From Lacipirellula limnantheis (GTDB lineage Bacteria > Planctomycetota > Planctomycetia > Pirellulales > Lacipirellulaceae): 64,000 nt of DNA. Positions 1-8,337 of this stretch are shown in pieces. The notes below the pieces were generated by a model that searched no databases, was not told the DNA's origin, and was given only the letters and a program-made list of their open reading frames with translations. The first letter of the stretch is position 1, and each line of letters opens with the position of its first letter. The position numbers and the translations under genes were made by a program. The stretch is taken from contig NZ_CP036339.1 in assembly GCF_007746075.1 (NCBI RefSeq), forward strand, positions 2,118,885 to 2,182,884, in the 5' to 3' direction.

Positions 1-1
1 C

Positions 2-691
2 CCCGCCGGGCTGGTCAACAACGGTCGGCTGACATTCGACAACACGCTCGTCGAGTCGACCGTCTTCACCAACAACGCGGCCCTGGCCGTGGTGGCGAAC
101 GACACGTCGACCATCCTCGGCGACATTACCCTGAGCAGTTCCAGCATCCTGGAGATGGAACTCGGCGACGACTACAGTCAGCTCTGGGTCACCGGCAACG
201 CGAACATCGGCGGCACGCTCGAATTGTCGCTGGCGCCCAACTACGCTCCGCGCACCGGCGACTCGTTTGAAATCCTGCGCAGCGACGCGCTGGCGGGCAC
301 CTTCTCGCTGGAAGTCTTGACCGGCAATCCTGGGTTGCTCTGGGACGTTAGCTACGTGAACGATAGCGTGTTCGTCACCTTTGGAGCAGTCGCGCCGCCC
401 GGGATGGGCGCCGACTTCAATGGCGACAACATCGTCGACGCGAACGACTTGGCGATCTGGCAGACGAACTTCGGCGTCGGCTCGAATCCCCCGCCGGCGG
501 CCACGCAGGCCCAGGGCGACGCCAATGGCGACGGCGTCATTGACGGCGCCGATTTGCTCTTGATTCAACAGCAGTTCGGCGGGCCTCCGATTGCCTCCCC
601 AGCGGTGGCCGCCGTGCCGGAACCAAGCTCGGTGCTGCTGGCGCTGGCCGCTTTCGGCTTGCCGCTGGCGGCCCGTCGCCGCCGGAGCTAG
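2..691 (+). CDS. C-terminal part of an exported dockerin / PEP-CTERM protein (5' end outside window)
   Basis: The frame is open from base 2, so the start lies upstream of the window. The visible 229 codons begin with a beta-rich passenger region of the autotransporter-like type. Two Ca-binding dockerin-like loops follow, at about bases 410-460 (DFNGDNIVDANDL) and 520-560 (DANGDGVIDGADL). The end has the PEP-CTERM layout: VPEPSS at about 614, a hydrophobic helix, and the basic cluster ARRRRS. In known PEP-CTERM systems this tail directs export and processing by an exosortase. The duplicated EF-hand-like loop could bind a cohesin or simply stabilise the fold. Substrate and role are unknown. The protein is probably cell-surface or secreted. 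Confidence 0.85.
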   Translation, partial: PAGLVNNGRLTFDNTLVESTVFTNNAALAVVANDTSTILGDITLSSSSILEMELGDDYSQLWVTGNANIGGTLELSLAPNYAPRTGDSFEILRSDALAGTFSLEVLTGNPGLLWDVSYVNDSVFVTFGAVAPPGMGADFNGDNIVDANDLAIWQTNFGVGSNPPPAATQAQGDANGDGVIDGADLLLIQQQFGGPPIASPAVAAVPEPSSVLLALAAFGLPLAARRRRS

Positions 692-737
692 CGATCGGCG
701 GCAGACGGCGGCCGGGTCGCGTTGCTATAGTTAGCGC

Positions 738-1283
738 ATGGCAAACCGTGCAAAACTCGGCGACTACTTCGGCGTGATCCTGCTCGTGGCGGCGGTCGTC
801 GGCGGTGCGCTCGTGCTGCTCACTTCTCCGCGCGGCGGCGAGAGCGAACTGAAGGTCGGCACGCTGATGCCGCCACTGAGCGTCGGCGGCTGGTTGAACC
901 TTCCGCCGGGCGAAACGTTCAATCCTGTGGACAAAATCGTCGTCGTCGACCTCTGGGCGACTTGGTGCGGACCGTGCCGTGAGGAAATTCCGCGGCTCGC
1001 CAAGGTCGTCGAGCAGTACCGTCCCTTGGGGGTGGCGTTCGTCGGCTTGACGAGCGAATCGAAGCGAGACGTTCCCGTGATCGAGGAATTCTTGGCCAAG
1101 CGGCCAGAGTTTACATGGCCGGTCGGGTGGGGAGCGATGGAATTTTTCGATGCGTTGCCGATCGAAGGAATCCCGACGGTGCTGGTGTTCGGCCGCGACG
1201 GCAAGCTGCGCTGGTCGTCGGTCGGGGCAGGGGAGCCGGGCCTGGAGGCGGCGCTCGATGCGGCGCTCGCCGAGGCTGGTTAG
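738..1283 (+). CDS. TlpA-like thioredoxin-fold protein, membrane-anchored
   Basis: The 181-residue protein has one N-terminal membrane segment (about residues 10-28), which should tether the rest outside the cytoplasmic membrane. The remainder is a thioredoxin fold. The redox motif WCGPC follows the usual VVDLWAT strand, and the cis-proline segment (IEGIPTVLVF) lies near residue 150. TlpA/ResA-family proteins reduce or exchange disulfides in exported proteins, for example before cytochrome c assembly. The partner is not apparent here. The gene lies 46 bases after the PEP-CTERM gene and converges with the next gene. Confidence 0.85.
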   Translation: MANRAKLGDYFGVILLVAAVVGGALVLLTSPRGGESELKVGTLMPPLSVGGWLNLPPGETFNPVDKIVVVDLWATWCGPCREEIPRLAKVVEQYRPLGVAFVGLTSESKRDVPVIEEFLAKRPEFTWPVGWGAMEFFDALPIEGIPTVLVFGRDGKLRWSSVGAGEPGLEAALDAALAEAG

Positions 1284-1312
1284 AAGCTTCATTCCCCGCA
1301 GCGCGTGACGGA

Positions 1313-2584
1313 CTACAGCGGTTCGCGAACGTAAACCACGCGCGGCTTGTGCTTTGACGAGGCCTGCAGCGTCGTATGATCCGTCGCGTAGCGGAGTCGT
1401 TCACGGCGGCGTTCGGGAACCCGGAAGTTGTCCCCCTTCTGAAAGATGACCATCGGGGTCGGCATCTCGCCGAAGGCCCGCGTCCCCGCGAGTTGGGCCG
1501 GGTACCAGTAACCTTTGCCGGTTTCGTCCTCGAGATAAAACTCGGCGTACTGATGGTTGTCGACCCACACCATGCGAGCGGGAACCTTCATCGTGCGGCA
1601 CATGGCGACGAACAGAGCGGAGAGCCCATAGCAGTCCGCCTGGCCGTTCTTGAGGGCCTCGATCGCGGGCATGTCTTCGGCCCCGTCAAGGTACTTCACC
1701 CTTGCCCGCACGAAGTCGTACAGTGCTTCCACTCGCTCCCAATCGGTCAACTTCTCAATCTTCGCCGCGAGTTCGGCGGCAGCTTGCGGATCGCGTTTCT
1801 CCGCCTTTTTGGGCTTCGCGGCCTCAGCGGTCTTTGAATTGGCTTGTTCCTCTGTCTTTGACGCCTCCTCCGGCGTCGCTGCGGGGGCGACGCCAATACG
1901 GTTGGCGACAACCGCTGCAGAGGCCTTCCGCGTCTCGTCGCTGGTCACACGCAACTGGAGTGCTTCCTCCACGGCGTCGCGAATCTTCCGGTCGCCGACG
2001 TTGATGAAGGGGCTCGTTGACACAAACGTCTTGATGTCGCGGGCCAGCTTCTTGGGGATGCGGAGCGGCGCCGTCTCTTTCGGAGCGAAGACGCGACTGG
2101 TGACGACCTCGTACGTCGCGACGGCCCCCGCGGTCTGTCGGGAGGGCAGTCGCGGAATGGAGATGAGCATCTGCTTCGCCCCAGGCTCCGCCAACTTCAC
2201 TTCGGGCAGCGTCCGAAACGCGACCGTCCCCAGATCGGTCGAGAAATCCTCGTCGACCACCTGGACCTTCTGTTCGGGGCAGTCGAGCGGTACGGCAACC
2301 ATCATGAAGATGTCTTGGACTTCGCCTCCCTTGGCTTCGACTCGTCCGCCGATGCGCATGCGCGTCGTCACAGGGTCGCCGTAAGTCGGCTGCACGGCCG
2401 CGGCGTTCGTCGCGGGCAGCTGCTTCGATTCGGCGTCGTCGGGCTTAATAACGTCGACGGGAGCCGGCGTCTCCTTGAGCGGTTCGTCGGCCCCAGCGAC
2501 GGGCAGCGCAAACGCGATCACGGCGAAACAGCAAACGGCACTGAAAGCGCCGGCGGAGCGACGAAGGCGGGACACGGCAAGCAT
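1313..2584 (-). CDS. Exported transglutaminase-like protein
   Basis: This 423-residue protein starts with a signal peptide (Arg-rich n-region, hydrophobic to about residue 30, cleavage near VAGA-DE). The C-terminal third is a transglutaminase/protease-like core, with candidate catalytic Cys318 in QADCYGLSALF and His344 in DNHQYAEFY. The Asp/Glu of the triad is probably in YLED just after. A Lys/Glu/Ala-rich low-complexity stretch (about 238-270) precedes the core. The N-terminal part (70-230) is unassigned. In planctomycetes such exported transglutaminase-core proteins are common and uncharacterised. Whether it acts as a protease, an amidase or a crosslinker cannot be told from sequence. Confidence 0.75.
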   Translation of the reverse strand: MLAVSRLRRSAGAFSAVCCFAVIAFALPVAGADEPLKETPAPVDVIKPDDAESKQLPATNAAAVQPTYGDPVTTRMRIGGRVEAKGGEVQDIFMMVAVPLDCPEQKVQVVDEDFSTDLGTVAFRTLPEVKLAEPGAKQMLISIPRLPSRQTAGAVATYEVVTSRVFAPKETAPLRIPKKLARDIKTFVSTSPFINVGDRKIRDAVEEALQLRVTSDETRKASAAVVANRIGVAPAATPEEASKTEEQANSKTAEAAKPKKAEKRDPQAAAELAAKIEKLTDWERVEALYDFVRARVKYLDGAEDMPAIEALKNGQADCYGLSALFVAMCRTMKVPARMVWVDNHQYAEFYLEDETGKGYWYPAQLAGTRAFGEMPTPMVIFQKGDNFRVPERRRERLRYATDHTTLQASSKHKPRVVYVREPL

Positions 2585-2776
2585 TCCGGGAGCGTCTGGA
2601 TGGGACCTAGTTCAGCATAGCCCAAACAGGACGAACCGGCGAATTTGCCGGTGGAGACGAGTGGACGGGTTGCGCGATCTAGTAAGGCGGCTGCCCAAAT
2701 CGTTCGCGTGAGTAACAATTGGGCTTGTCGGCGAAACGGTCTGCGAGCCGCTAATTGAGTAGCAGCGACGCAATAG

Positions 2777-2840
2777 GGCAAAAAAAGCAAAGTCCGGAGC
2801 CGCCCGGCTGCGTTCAGGATGGCGCAGGCCGAGCGGCTCC
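2777..2840 (-). terminator. Rho-independent terminator downstream of the Cys/Met-rich exported protein gene
   Basis: On the minus strand a strong GC hairpin is followed by a run of seven T. Its outer arms are GGAGCCGC at 2796-2803 and GCGGCTCC at 2833-2840. The inner arms continue with CCGG-CTGCG against CGCAGGCCG. The T-run is seen as aaaaaaa at about 2780-2786. It lies 37 bases beyond the stop of the gene ending at 2877. Confidence 0.8.
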
Positions 2841-2876
2841 AGTTTCGTTAGATCTTCAGACAGGCGGGAAGGCCGT

Positions 2877-3323
2877 TCAATTGGCCTGATCGCCCATCGG
2901 GGTCGGCATGACAGTCCCAGGCGGCATGACGGTCGACGGGGCGCTCATGACCGCGCCGCCGCCGGCACAATCGCATGCCGGGCCGGCCGCGGGGTATCCG
3001 CCGCCGTAGCCCATGGTCACCATGCCATTGGCGCACGGGTCGGCACAGGGATCAGCACAGGGGTCGGCGCACGGGTCAACAGGCATGCACATCGGCGCCT
3101 GCGGGACGCACATGGGGCCCGCCATCATCGGCGCGCCCATCATTGGCTGCGCCATCGGGGTTCCCATCGCGAGTGGCGCGCCGAGGACCGCGGGGGCGGC
3201 CATTGCCGTGCCGCAAGGTGAGCCTTTGTGGAACAGGTTTCTGCAGCGGCCGATGCAGCTCGAGCATCCGCTGCTCGCGGCGAGCGTGCTCGCCAGCGCC
3301 ATCAGAATCGTCAATTTCCTCAT
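2877..3323 (-). CDS. Small exported Met/Pro/Cys-rich protein with DPCA repeats
   Basis: 148 residues from the ATG at 3323, which has a GGAG motif about 9 bases upstream. An in-frame longer reading exists, but it starts without a ribosome site. The N-terminus is a signal peptide ending in LAASSGCSSC. This is a weak lipobox, so lipidation is possible but not certain. The mature part is rich in Met, Pro, Ala and Cys, with four tandem DPCA tetrapeptides around residues 95-112 and Met-Gly-Ala-Pro runs before them. I do not recognise a domain. Small Cys/Met-rich exported proteins of this kind occur in planctomycetes. Metal binding or a structural, disulfide-linked role are both possible and untested. 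Confidence 0.7.
   Translation of the reverse strand: MRKLTILMALASTLAASSGCSSCIGRCRNLFHKGSPCGTAMAAPAVLGAPLAMGTPMAQPMMGAPMMAGPMCVPQAPMCMPVDPCADPCADPCADPCANGMVTMGYGGGYPAAGPACDCAGGGAVMSAPSTVMPPGTVMPTPMGDQAN
3030..3077 (-). repeat. 12-bp tandem repeat, four copies, coding for DPCA units
   Basis: Four consecutive 12-base units, consensus GG(C/A)(G/A)CACGGGTC on the plus strand, lie inside the small exported protein gene. Units differ at third-codon and a few other positions, so the array has been kept at protein level. Array length is likely to vary between strains. Confidence 0.8.
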
Positions 3324-3601
3324 GACTTGATACTCCGCTGCCAGCGCACTGTAGCGAAGGCGTAGAAGGGGGGAGGGGTGTTTTGCTTCAGGAGGGCAAA
3401 ACGGAGGGTCCGGCAACTCTACAACATGCGGAATGATGTGCAAACGCAACGCGAGTTTTTTTTCGACCTCATAGCTTCCGCCCGCGCGCAGAAAAAATGC
3501 TACGCTTATGCGGGTCGCGAGTGCGCACTGGCCCAAAGGAGTCGTTGGTCTCACTTGATGCGCCAGCCGTGCAGATTGGACGAAGTCTGCGCTAGACGGT
3601 C

Positions 3602-4714
3602 ATGATGGAACGAGCAATTGACATGCTGAGATGCGGCGCCCTGCCGTTTGCCATGGCCATGCCCTTGGCATGCGCCGCCGGGAATTCCGTCTTCGCATCG
3701 AACCACCCGCACGCCCTCCATTCGAGCGGCGGAATTCTAACGGCGTCGGCGTCGCAATCGACGCGCTTGGCGGCCGGGTCGCTGCGTTATCATCATGAGG
3801 AAGACCAGGATCAAATCTTCTTGCTCAATACTCGCGCCATCGGCACGCGCTGTGAAAGCGACGCCATGTGCTCGGGGCTAGTGTGCGAAGCGTATGCCGG
3901 CCTCGGCGGCGCATTCGGTTGGGAGTCGTTGAGTTGGGAACAACTCGCTGCGGAACTCGCCAAGCCGACGCCTACGATCATCTACATCCACGGCAACCGG
4001 GTCGATTGCGGTTACTCAAAATCGCACGGCCTCGCGATGTACCGATCGTTGGCCAACCGCCGCCAAGACGATGGGCCGATCCGCTTTATCATCTGGTCTT
4101 GGCCCTCGTCGCAAATCCGCGGCCAAGTGCGCGACTACCAGGTGAAGGCCGCCCGCACCAAGCAAGTCGGGTGGCAATTGGCTTGGGCGATCGACCAACT
4201 CCCGTCCGAGACCCCGATCGCCGTCATCGGCTACAGCTACGGCGCCCGCGTCGCGAGCGGCGCTCTCCATCTGCTCGCCGGGGGACGGCTCGGCTCGCTC
4301 GAGTTGAACGAGCGAGTCCATCCCCAGCGTCCGCCGGTCCGCGCGGCCTTCGTCGCCGCCGCCCTCGACGCTAATTGGATTCGACCCGGCGGCTATCACG
4401 GGCGAGCTCTCGAACAGATCGACGAACTCTTGCTCGTGAACAACCACCTCGACCCGGCGATGCGGTTCTACCACTTGGCCATGGAAAGCGGCGCCCGACC
4501 GCTTGGCTATGGCGGACCTCGCGGCCTGGGCCAGTTTGCCGGCCGCGTCCGCTCCGTCGACGTCACCGGGGCCGTGGGCCGCCATCATGCGATTGAAGAG
4601 TATCTCGCCTCGTCGAACCGCGTGACGCGGGTGCTCGAACAGGTGGCACAATTTCCGGCACGCTTGCACGAAGAGCAGCGTGAGACCGAAACGGAACTCG
4701 CCGCGCGGCCTTAG
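3602..4714 (+). CDS. Alpha/beta hydrolase, probably exported
   Basis: A 370-residue protein. Residues 10-30 are hydrophobic and resemble a signal peptide. The hydrolase core begins around 122. It has the strand TIIYIHGN (oxyanion-hole HGN at 130-132), then a Trp-rich strand (FIIWSWPSS), and the nucleophile elbow GYSYGA with Ser212. A late His (HHAIEEY near 336) could complete the triad. The fold resembles the DUF900-type family seen in several phyla. The substrate is not predictable. Two adjacent ATG codons (3602 and 3605) could start it, and no strong ribosome site distinguishes them. Confidence 0.75.
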   Translation: MMERAIDMLRCGALPFAMAMPLACAAGNSVFASNHPHALHSSGGILTASASQSTRLAAGSLRYHHEEDQDQIFLLNTRAIGTRCESDAMCSGLVCEAYAGLGGAFGWESLSWEQLAAELAKPTPTIIYIHGNRVDCGYSKSHGLAMYRSLANRRQDDGPIRFIIWSWPSSQIRGQVRDYQVKAARTKQVGWQLAWAIDQLPSETPIAVIGYSYGARVASGALHLLAGGRLGSLELNERVHPQRPPVRAAFVAAALDANWIRPGGYHGRALEQIDELLLVNNHLDPAMRFYHLAMESGARPLGYGGPRGLGQFAGRVRSVDVTGAVGRHHAIEEYLASSNRVTRVLEQVAQFPARLHEEQRETETELAARP

Positions 4715-4810
4715 GAAATTTCTTTTGGGCGCCGCTGGCATCCTGCCAGTGGCCCCCATTCGAATGCGCTGGCAGTGTCCTATTAGCCCCGCGAGGGGCA
4801 ATATGTTGTC

Positions 4811-4979
4811 GCGAGGGGGCGTCAGCCCCTGGTTTGCGTTTCGCACAGTGATAGAAGGGCCGGAGGGGCGACACTCGTCACCTCATACGATTAGTGTCGT
4901 CCCTCCGGGGCTGCGCAATTTAAGACGATCTGAACCAGGGGCTCGCACCCCTGGCTACATTCTTTCGCCCCTCCGGGGC
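4811..4979. repeat. Nested palindromic intergenic element (REP-like)
   Basis: The 311-base gap between the hydrolase and the aminotransferase is filled by symmetrical DNA. An inner pair of 16-base arms (4860-4875 and 4893-4908, CCGGAGGG-x-CGACACT) matches at 15 of 16 positions. Outside it, AGCCCCTGGTTT near 4824-4835 mirrors GAACCAGGGGCT at 4932-4943. A perfect 7+6+7 hairpin lies at 4935-4954 (CCAGGGG/CCCCTGG), and GCCCC-TCC-GGGGC at 4967-4979. No protein is encoded. It belongs with the GGCTCCGCC-type hairpins at 18590 and 25102. It may work as a terminator or mRNA-end structure, but has no T-run. Confidence 0.75.
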
Positions 4980-5025
4980 TGATGCCGGCGTGGCCAAATC
5001 ACTTCCCCGCCGCCATAATTGGGCG

Positions 5026-5925
5026 ATGAACCTCAGCCAAGCTTATTTCTGCGGCGCGTGGATGCCGCTGCAGGACGCTCACATCCCCCTCAGCGACGTC
5101 GGCTTCGGCCTCGGCGTGACGGTGGTGGAACGCCTCCGCACCTTCGCCGGCCGCCCCTTTCGCGTGGATGAGCACCTCAAGCGGCTCCAGCGCTCGCTGG
5201 AGATCGTCGGCTGGAACGCCGCGACAATCGTCGCTGAAGTGCGCGAGGCCGTTGTCGCGTTTCCGGACGTGAACGCCGAACTGATGGCTCCCGGCGACGA
5301 TTGGTATATCGCGGTCTTCGTGACGCCCGGCGATTTGCCTACGGCGACGCAACCTCGCATCGGCGTCCATGGCGGGGCGCTGCCGTTCGCTGGTTGGGCC
5401 GACAAGTTCGAGACGGGCGTCGAGGTGGTGATCACCGACGTTCGCCAAACGCCCGCCAACTGTTGGCCGCCGGAACTGAAGTGCCGCAGCCGGATGCATT
5501 ACTACCTGGCCGATCAGGAAGCGGCCCGCCGTCAGCCCGGTGCGCGAGCCGTGCTGCTCGATCAACAAGGCTTCGTCGGCGAAGCATCGACGGCGAACGT
5601 CGTCGCCTACTATGCCGATCGCGGCATCGTGACGCCGCGCATCGGCGGGGTCTTGCCCGGCATCAGCCAACAAGTCCTCTTCGAACTCGCTGATACCGGG
5701 AAAATCGCGCACATCGAAGCCGACCTGACCCCGCAAGAGTTCGCCGCCGCCGATGAACTGTTCATCACAAGCACCTCTATTTGCCTCCAGCCGATTGTGC
5801 GGGTGGACGGGAAAGCGGTCGGGGGCGGCTTTCCCGGACCGGTCTATCGCCAACTCCTGGATGCTTGGAGTAAGAAGGTGGGCGTCGATATCGCCTCCCA
5901 AGCCCGCCAGTTCGCTGTCAGGTAG
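5026..5925 (+). CDS. Class IV aminotransferase (BCAT / ADC lyase fold), PLP-dependent
   Basis: 299 residues from the ATG at 5026. A GTG at 4990 is in frame, but it lies next to the palindromic repeat and would add a non-family leader. The family signatures are all present. Residues HIPLSDVGFGLGVTVVERLRT form the N-terminal strand-turn, the PLP lysine is Lys152 in ELKCRSRMHYY, and the phosphate-binding loop is EASTANVV followed by TPRIGGVLPGISQ. Members act as branched-chain aminotransferase, D-amino-acid aminotransferase or 4-amino-4-deoxychorismate lyase. Sequence alone does not choose between them. It stands alone, with no pab or ilv genes nearby. Confidence 0.85.
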   Translation: MNLSQAYFCGAWMPLQDAHIPLSDVGFGLGVTVVERLRTFAGRPFRVDEHLKRLQRSLEIVGWNAATIVAEVREAVVAFPDVNAELMAPGDDWYIAVFVTPGDLPTATQPRIGVHGGALPFAGWADKFETGVEVVITDVRQTPANCWPPELKCRSRMHYYLADQEAARRQPGARAVLLDQQGFVGEASTANVVAYYADRGIVTPRIGGVLPGISQQVLFELADTGKIAHIEADLTPQEFAAADELFITSTSICLQPIVRVDGKAVGGGFPGPVYRQLLDAWSKKVGVDIASQARQFAVR

Positions 5926-6091
5926 TCTCGGGTCGCTGACGTTCTAGATGCCCTGCCGAGGGTCTGCTCCCGACCCGCTAAAGCTTCCAATACGCTGCGG
6001 GTCGCCCTCGCCTATATCAGCAGTACCCATTCCGCTAGAATTACGGGTCTGTCGCCCGTTCGCAACGATTATCTAACGCACGTTTGACGCT

Positions 6092-7579
6092 ATGTTCGAA
6101 GCCCTTCAAGACGGTTTATCCGGCGCCTTCAAAACCCTTCGCGGGCAAGGGAAGCTTTCCGAATCGAACATGCGCGACGGCTTGAAGCTCGTCGAACGTT
6201 CGCTGCTGGAAGCCGACGTCAGCTTTCCGGTGGTCCGCGATTTCATGAAGCGGATCACCGACGAGTCGGTCGGCGAGGCGGTTCTCAAGTCGCTCAATCC
6301 CAGTCAGCAGGTCGTTGGCGTCGTTTATCAGGCGCTCATCGATTTCATGGGGCCGGTCGATCATTCGCTCCATTTGAAGGGGAAGAATGAGCTCACTGTC
6401 CTGATGATGTGCGGCTTGCAGGGCTCGGGCAAGACGACCACCAGCGGCAAGCTGGGCCGATTGCTGAAGGCCGCGGGGCGTTCGCCGCTCATGGTAGCGT
6501 GCGACTTGCAGCGGCCGGCGGCTATCGACCAGCTTCACATCATCGGCGAGCAACTCGACGTGCCGGTCTTTTCCGATCGCACGCAGAAAGACCCGGTCGC
6601 CGTGACGAAAGCGGCACAGGCCCACGCGAAGAAGATCGGCGCCGACGTGCTGATTCTCGATACGGCCGGCCGGCTCCACGTCGACGAAGCCCTCATGGAG
6701 GAGCTCAAGCGCGTCGACCGCCAGGCGATGCCCGACCAGGTGCTGCTGGTGATCGATAGCATGACCGGCCAGGATGCCGTCAACAGCGCTAAGGCGTTCA
6801 ACGACGCCCTGGAGCTTGACGGCGTCATCCTCACGAAGCTCGACGGCGACGCCCGCGGCGGCGCGGCCCTGTCGGTCAAGCACGTCACGGGCGTGCCGAT
6901 CAAGTTTATCGGCGTCGGCGAGCACCTCGACGCGCTCGAAGAATTTCACCCCGACCGGATGGCGGGACGTATTCTCGGCCAGGGCGACATCCTCACGCTG
7001 GTCGAAAAGGCGCAGCGCGAGTTCGACCAGGATGAAATGCTCGCACAGGAAGAGCGGCTCAAGAAGGGGGAGTTCACGCTCGACGACTTTCGTAAGCAGA
7101 TGGGCCAGATCAGCCGGCTCGGCCCGCTGCAAAAAGTGATGGGGATGATCCCGGGCATGGGCTCGCTGATGAAGCATCTCGACGACGTCGACGCCGAGCA
7201 GGGGATGAAGCGGATGCTGGGGATCGTCGATTCGATGACGGCCGACGAAAAGCGAAACCCGACAAAAGTCATCGATCAGAACCGCCGCCGCCGCATTGCC
7301 TCCGGGGCAGGGGTCGAGCCGCATGAGGTGAACGAACTGGTGAAGCAGTTCAGCGCCATGTCGCAGGTGATGACCGCCATGGCCGGCAAAGGGGTGAAGG
7401 ACCGGATGAAGATGGTCCGCGAGCTGCAGACTGGCGCCATGTCGAATCCGGCGGGGCAACTGACGAGGCAAAAGCAAAGCTCGGGCAAGCGCCTTTCGCC
7501 GCAGGAAAAGGCAAAACTGAAGAAACAGCGGGAAAAAGAGCTGCGCAAGCGGCGGCGGGATGGCAAAGGGGGGAAGTAG
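6092..7579 (+). CDS. ffh: Signal recognition particle protein Ffh
   Basis: A 495-residue SRP54-type GTPase that targets nascent membrane and secreted proteins to the FtsY receptor. The N domain covers residues 1-95. In the G domain, GLQGSGKT is at 108-115 (P-loop), DTAGR begins at 190 and TKLDGDARGG at 248. The Met-rich M domain runs from about 325 to 460 and includes GMIPGMGSLM and the RRRRIASGAG RNA-binding segment. The C-terminus is a basic tail of Lys/Arg. Length and domain order are normal. It opens the ribosomal/tRNA-modification block (rpsP, trmD, rplS), the common bacterial order. Confidence 0.97.
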   Translation: MFEALQDGLSGAFKTLRGQGKLSESNMRDGLKLVERSLLEADVSFPVVRDFMKRITDESVGEAVLKSLNPSQQVVGVVYQALIDFMGPVDHSLHLKGKNELTVLMMCGLQGSGKTTTSGKLGRLLKAAGRSPLMVACDLQRPAAIDQLHIIGEQLDVPVFSDRTQKDPVAVTKAAQAHAKKIGADVLILDTAGRLHVDEALMEELKRVDRQAMPDQVLLVIDSMTGQDAVNSAKAFNDALELDGVILTKLDGDARGGAALSVKHVTGVPIKFIGVGEHLDALEEFHPDRMAGRILGQGDILTLVEKAQREFDQDEMLAQEERLKKGEFTLDDFRKQMGQISRLGPLQKVMGMIPGMGSLMKHLDDVDAEQGMKRMLGIVDSMTADEKRNPTKVIDQNRRRRIASGAGVEPHEVNELVKQFSAMSQVMTAMAGKGVKDRMKMVRELQTGAMSNPAGQLTRQKQSSGKRLSPQEKAKLKKQREKELRKRRRDGKGGK

Positions 7580-7597
7580 TCCACGGGGGCTTTGCCG

Positions 7598-7654
7598 GTC
7601 ATTCCGAGCGGAGCGAGGAATCTGGGCGGACCCCTCGGAGTACCTCGGGGTGAC
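7598..7654. repeat. Dispersed palindromic repeat, TCATTCCGAG type
   Basis: Directly after ffh, GTCATTCCGAGCGGAGCGAGGAATCT at one side is mirrored by CTCGGGGTGAC at the other (GTCA..CCGAG / CTCGG..TGAC). A second copy with different spacing lies at 26622-26691. No coding potential was seen. Confidence 0.65.
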
Positions 7655-7816
7655 AGGATACGGTGGCCCCGTCTAAAAACCTTCGCGGGACCCCACTTGC
7701 CAGCAACCCCCTGTTTCTGGCAAGATACTGGATTCCCGTCTGGCCCCTAAGCTATGCCTGGGCGGGCACTTGCGAAATGCCACGGCGTTTCGCGTAACGC
7801 ATTTAGGAGATTGATC

Positions 7817-8305
7817 GTGGCGGTATGCATCCGCATGAAGAAGATGGGCCGCGCCCATCGCGCCTTCTTTCGTATTTGTGCGACCGACAAGCGCGCCCCG
7901 CGCGATGGTCGCGTGCTGGAAGAGCTCGGTACCTACGACCCTTCGGTTCCTGATACCGACGCGCGGGCGTTGTTCAACAAGGAGCGCGTCGCCCACTGGC
8001 TGAGCGTCGGCGCCCAGCCGAGCGAGAAGGTCGCGATCCTGATCAAGAAGTACGGCCCCAATGGCTCGCATCTTGAACAGCAGGAAAAGGCCATCGCGAA
8101 GCTGAAGGGCCCGAAGGTCGTCCCCGACGCTGGCCCAGCGGCTCCGTCGCTGAAGAAGTTGGCCGAAGAGGCCGCTGCCAAGGCTGCCGCCGAAGCCGCC
8201 GCGGCAAAGGCAGCCGAGGAAGCTGCCGCTGCGAAGGCCGCTGAAGAAGCCGCTGCCGAGGCGCCCGCTGCTGAAGAGGCCGCGGCTCCTTCGGCTGAAG
8301 GTTAA
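7817..8305 (+). CDS. rpsP: 30S ribosomal protein S16 with Ala/Glu-rich C-terminal extension
   Basis: The start is a GTG at 7817, preceded by AGGAGA at 7805-7810. It gives the family N-terminus (VAVCIRMKKMGRAHRAFFRI). Earlier in-frame ATGs would add 21 non-homologous residues. The S16 domain covers residues 1-80 and is complete. The remaining 80 residues are an Ala/Lys/Glu extension with repeated KAAEEAAA units, probably helical. S16 of most bacteria is 80-90 residues, so the protein is nearly twice the usual size. It binds 16S rRNA in the small subunit. Confidence 0.95.
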   Translation: MAVCIRMKKMGRAHRAFFRICATDKRAPRDGRVLEELGTYDPSVPDTDARALFNKERVAHWLSVGAQPSEKVAILIKKYGPNGSHLEQQEKAIAKLKGPKVVPDAGPAAPSLKKLAEEAAAKAAAEAAAAKAAEEAAAAKAAEEAAAEAPAAEEAAAPSAEG

Positions 8306-8337
8306 TTGCCGGCGAACAGCCAAGGAGCCGTCCGACC

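Noticed and set aside
6116-7477. Long minus-strand open frame opposite ffh
   Set aside because: Shadow of a conserved gene; no family features.
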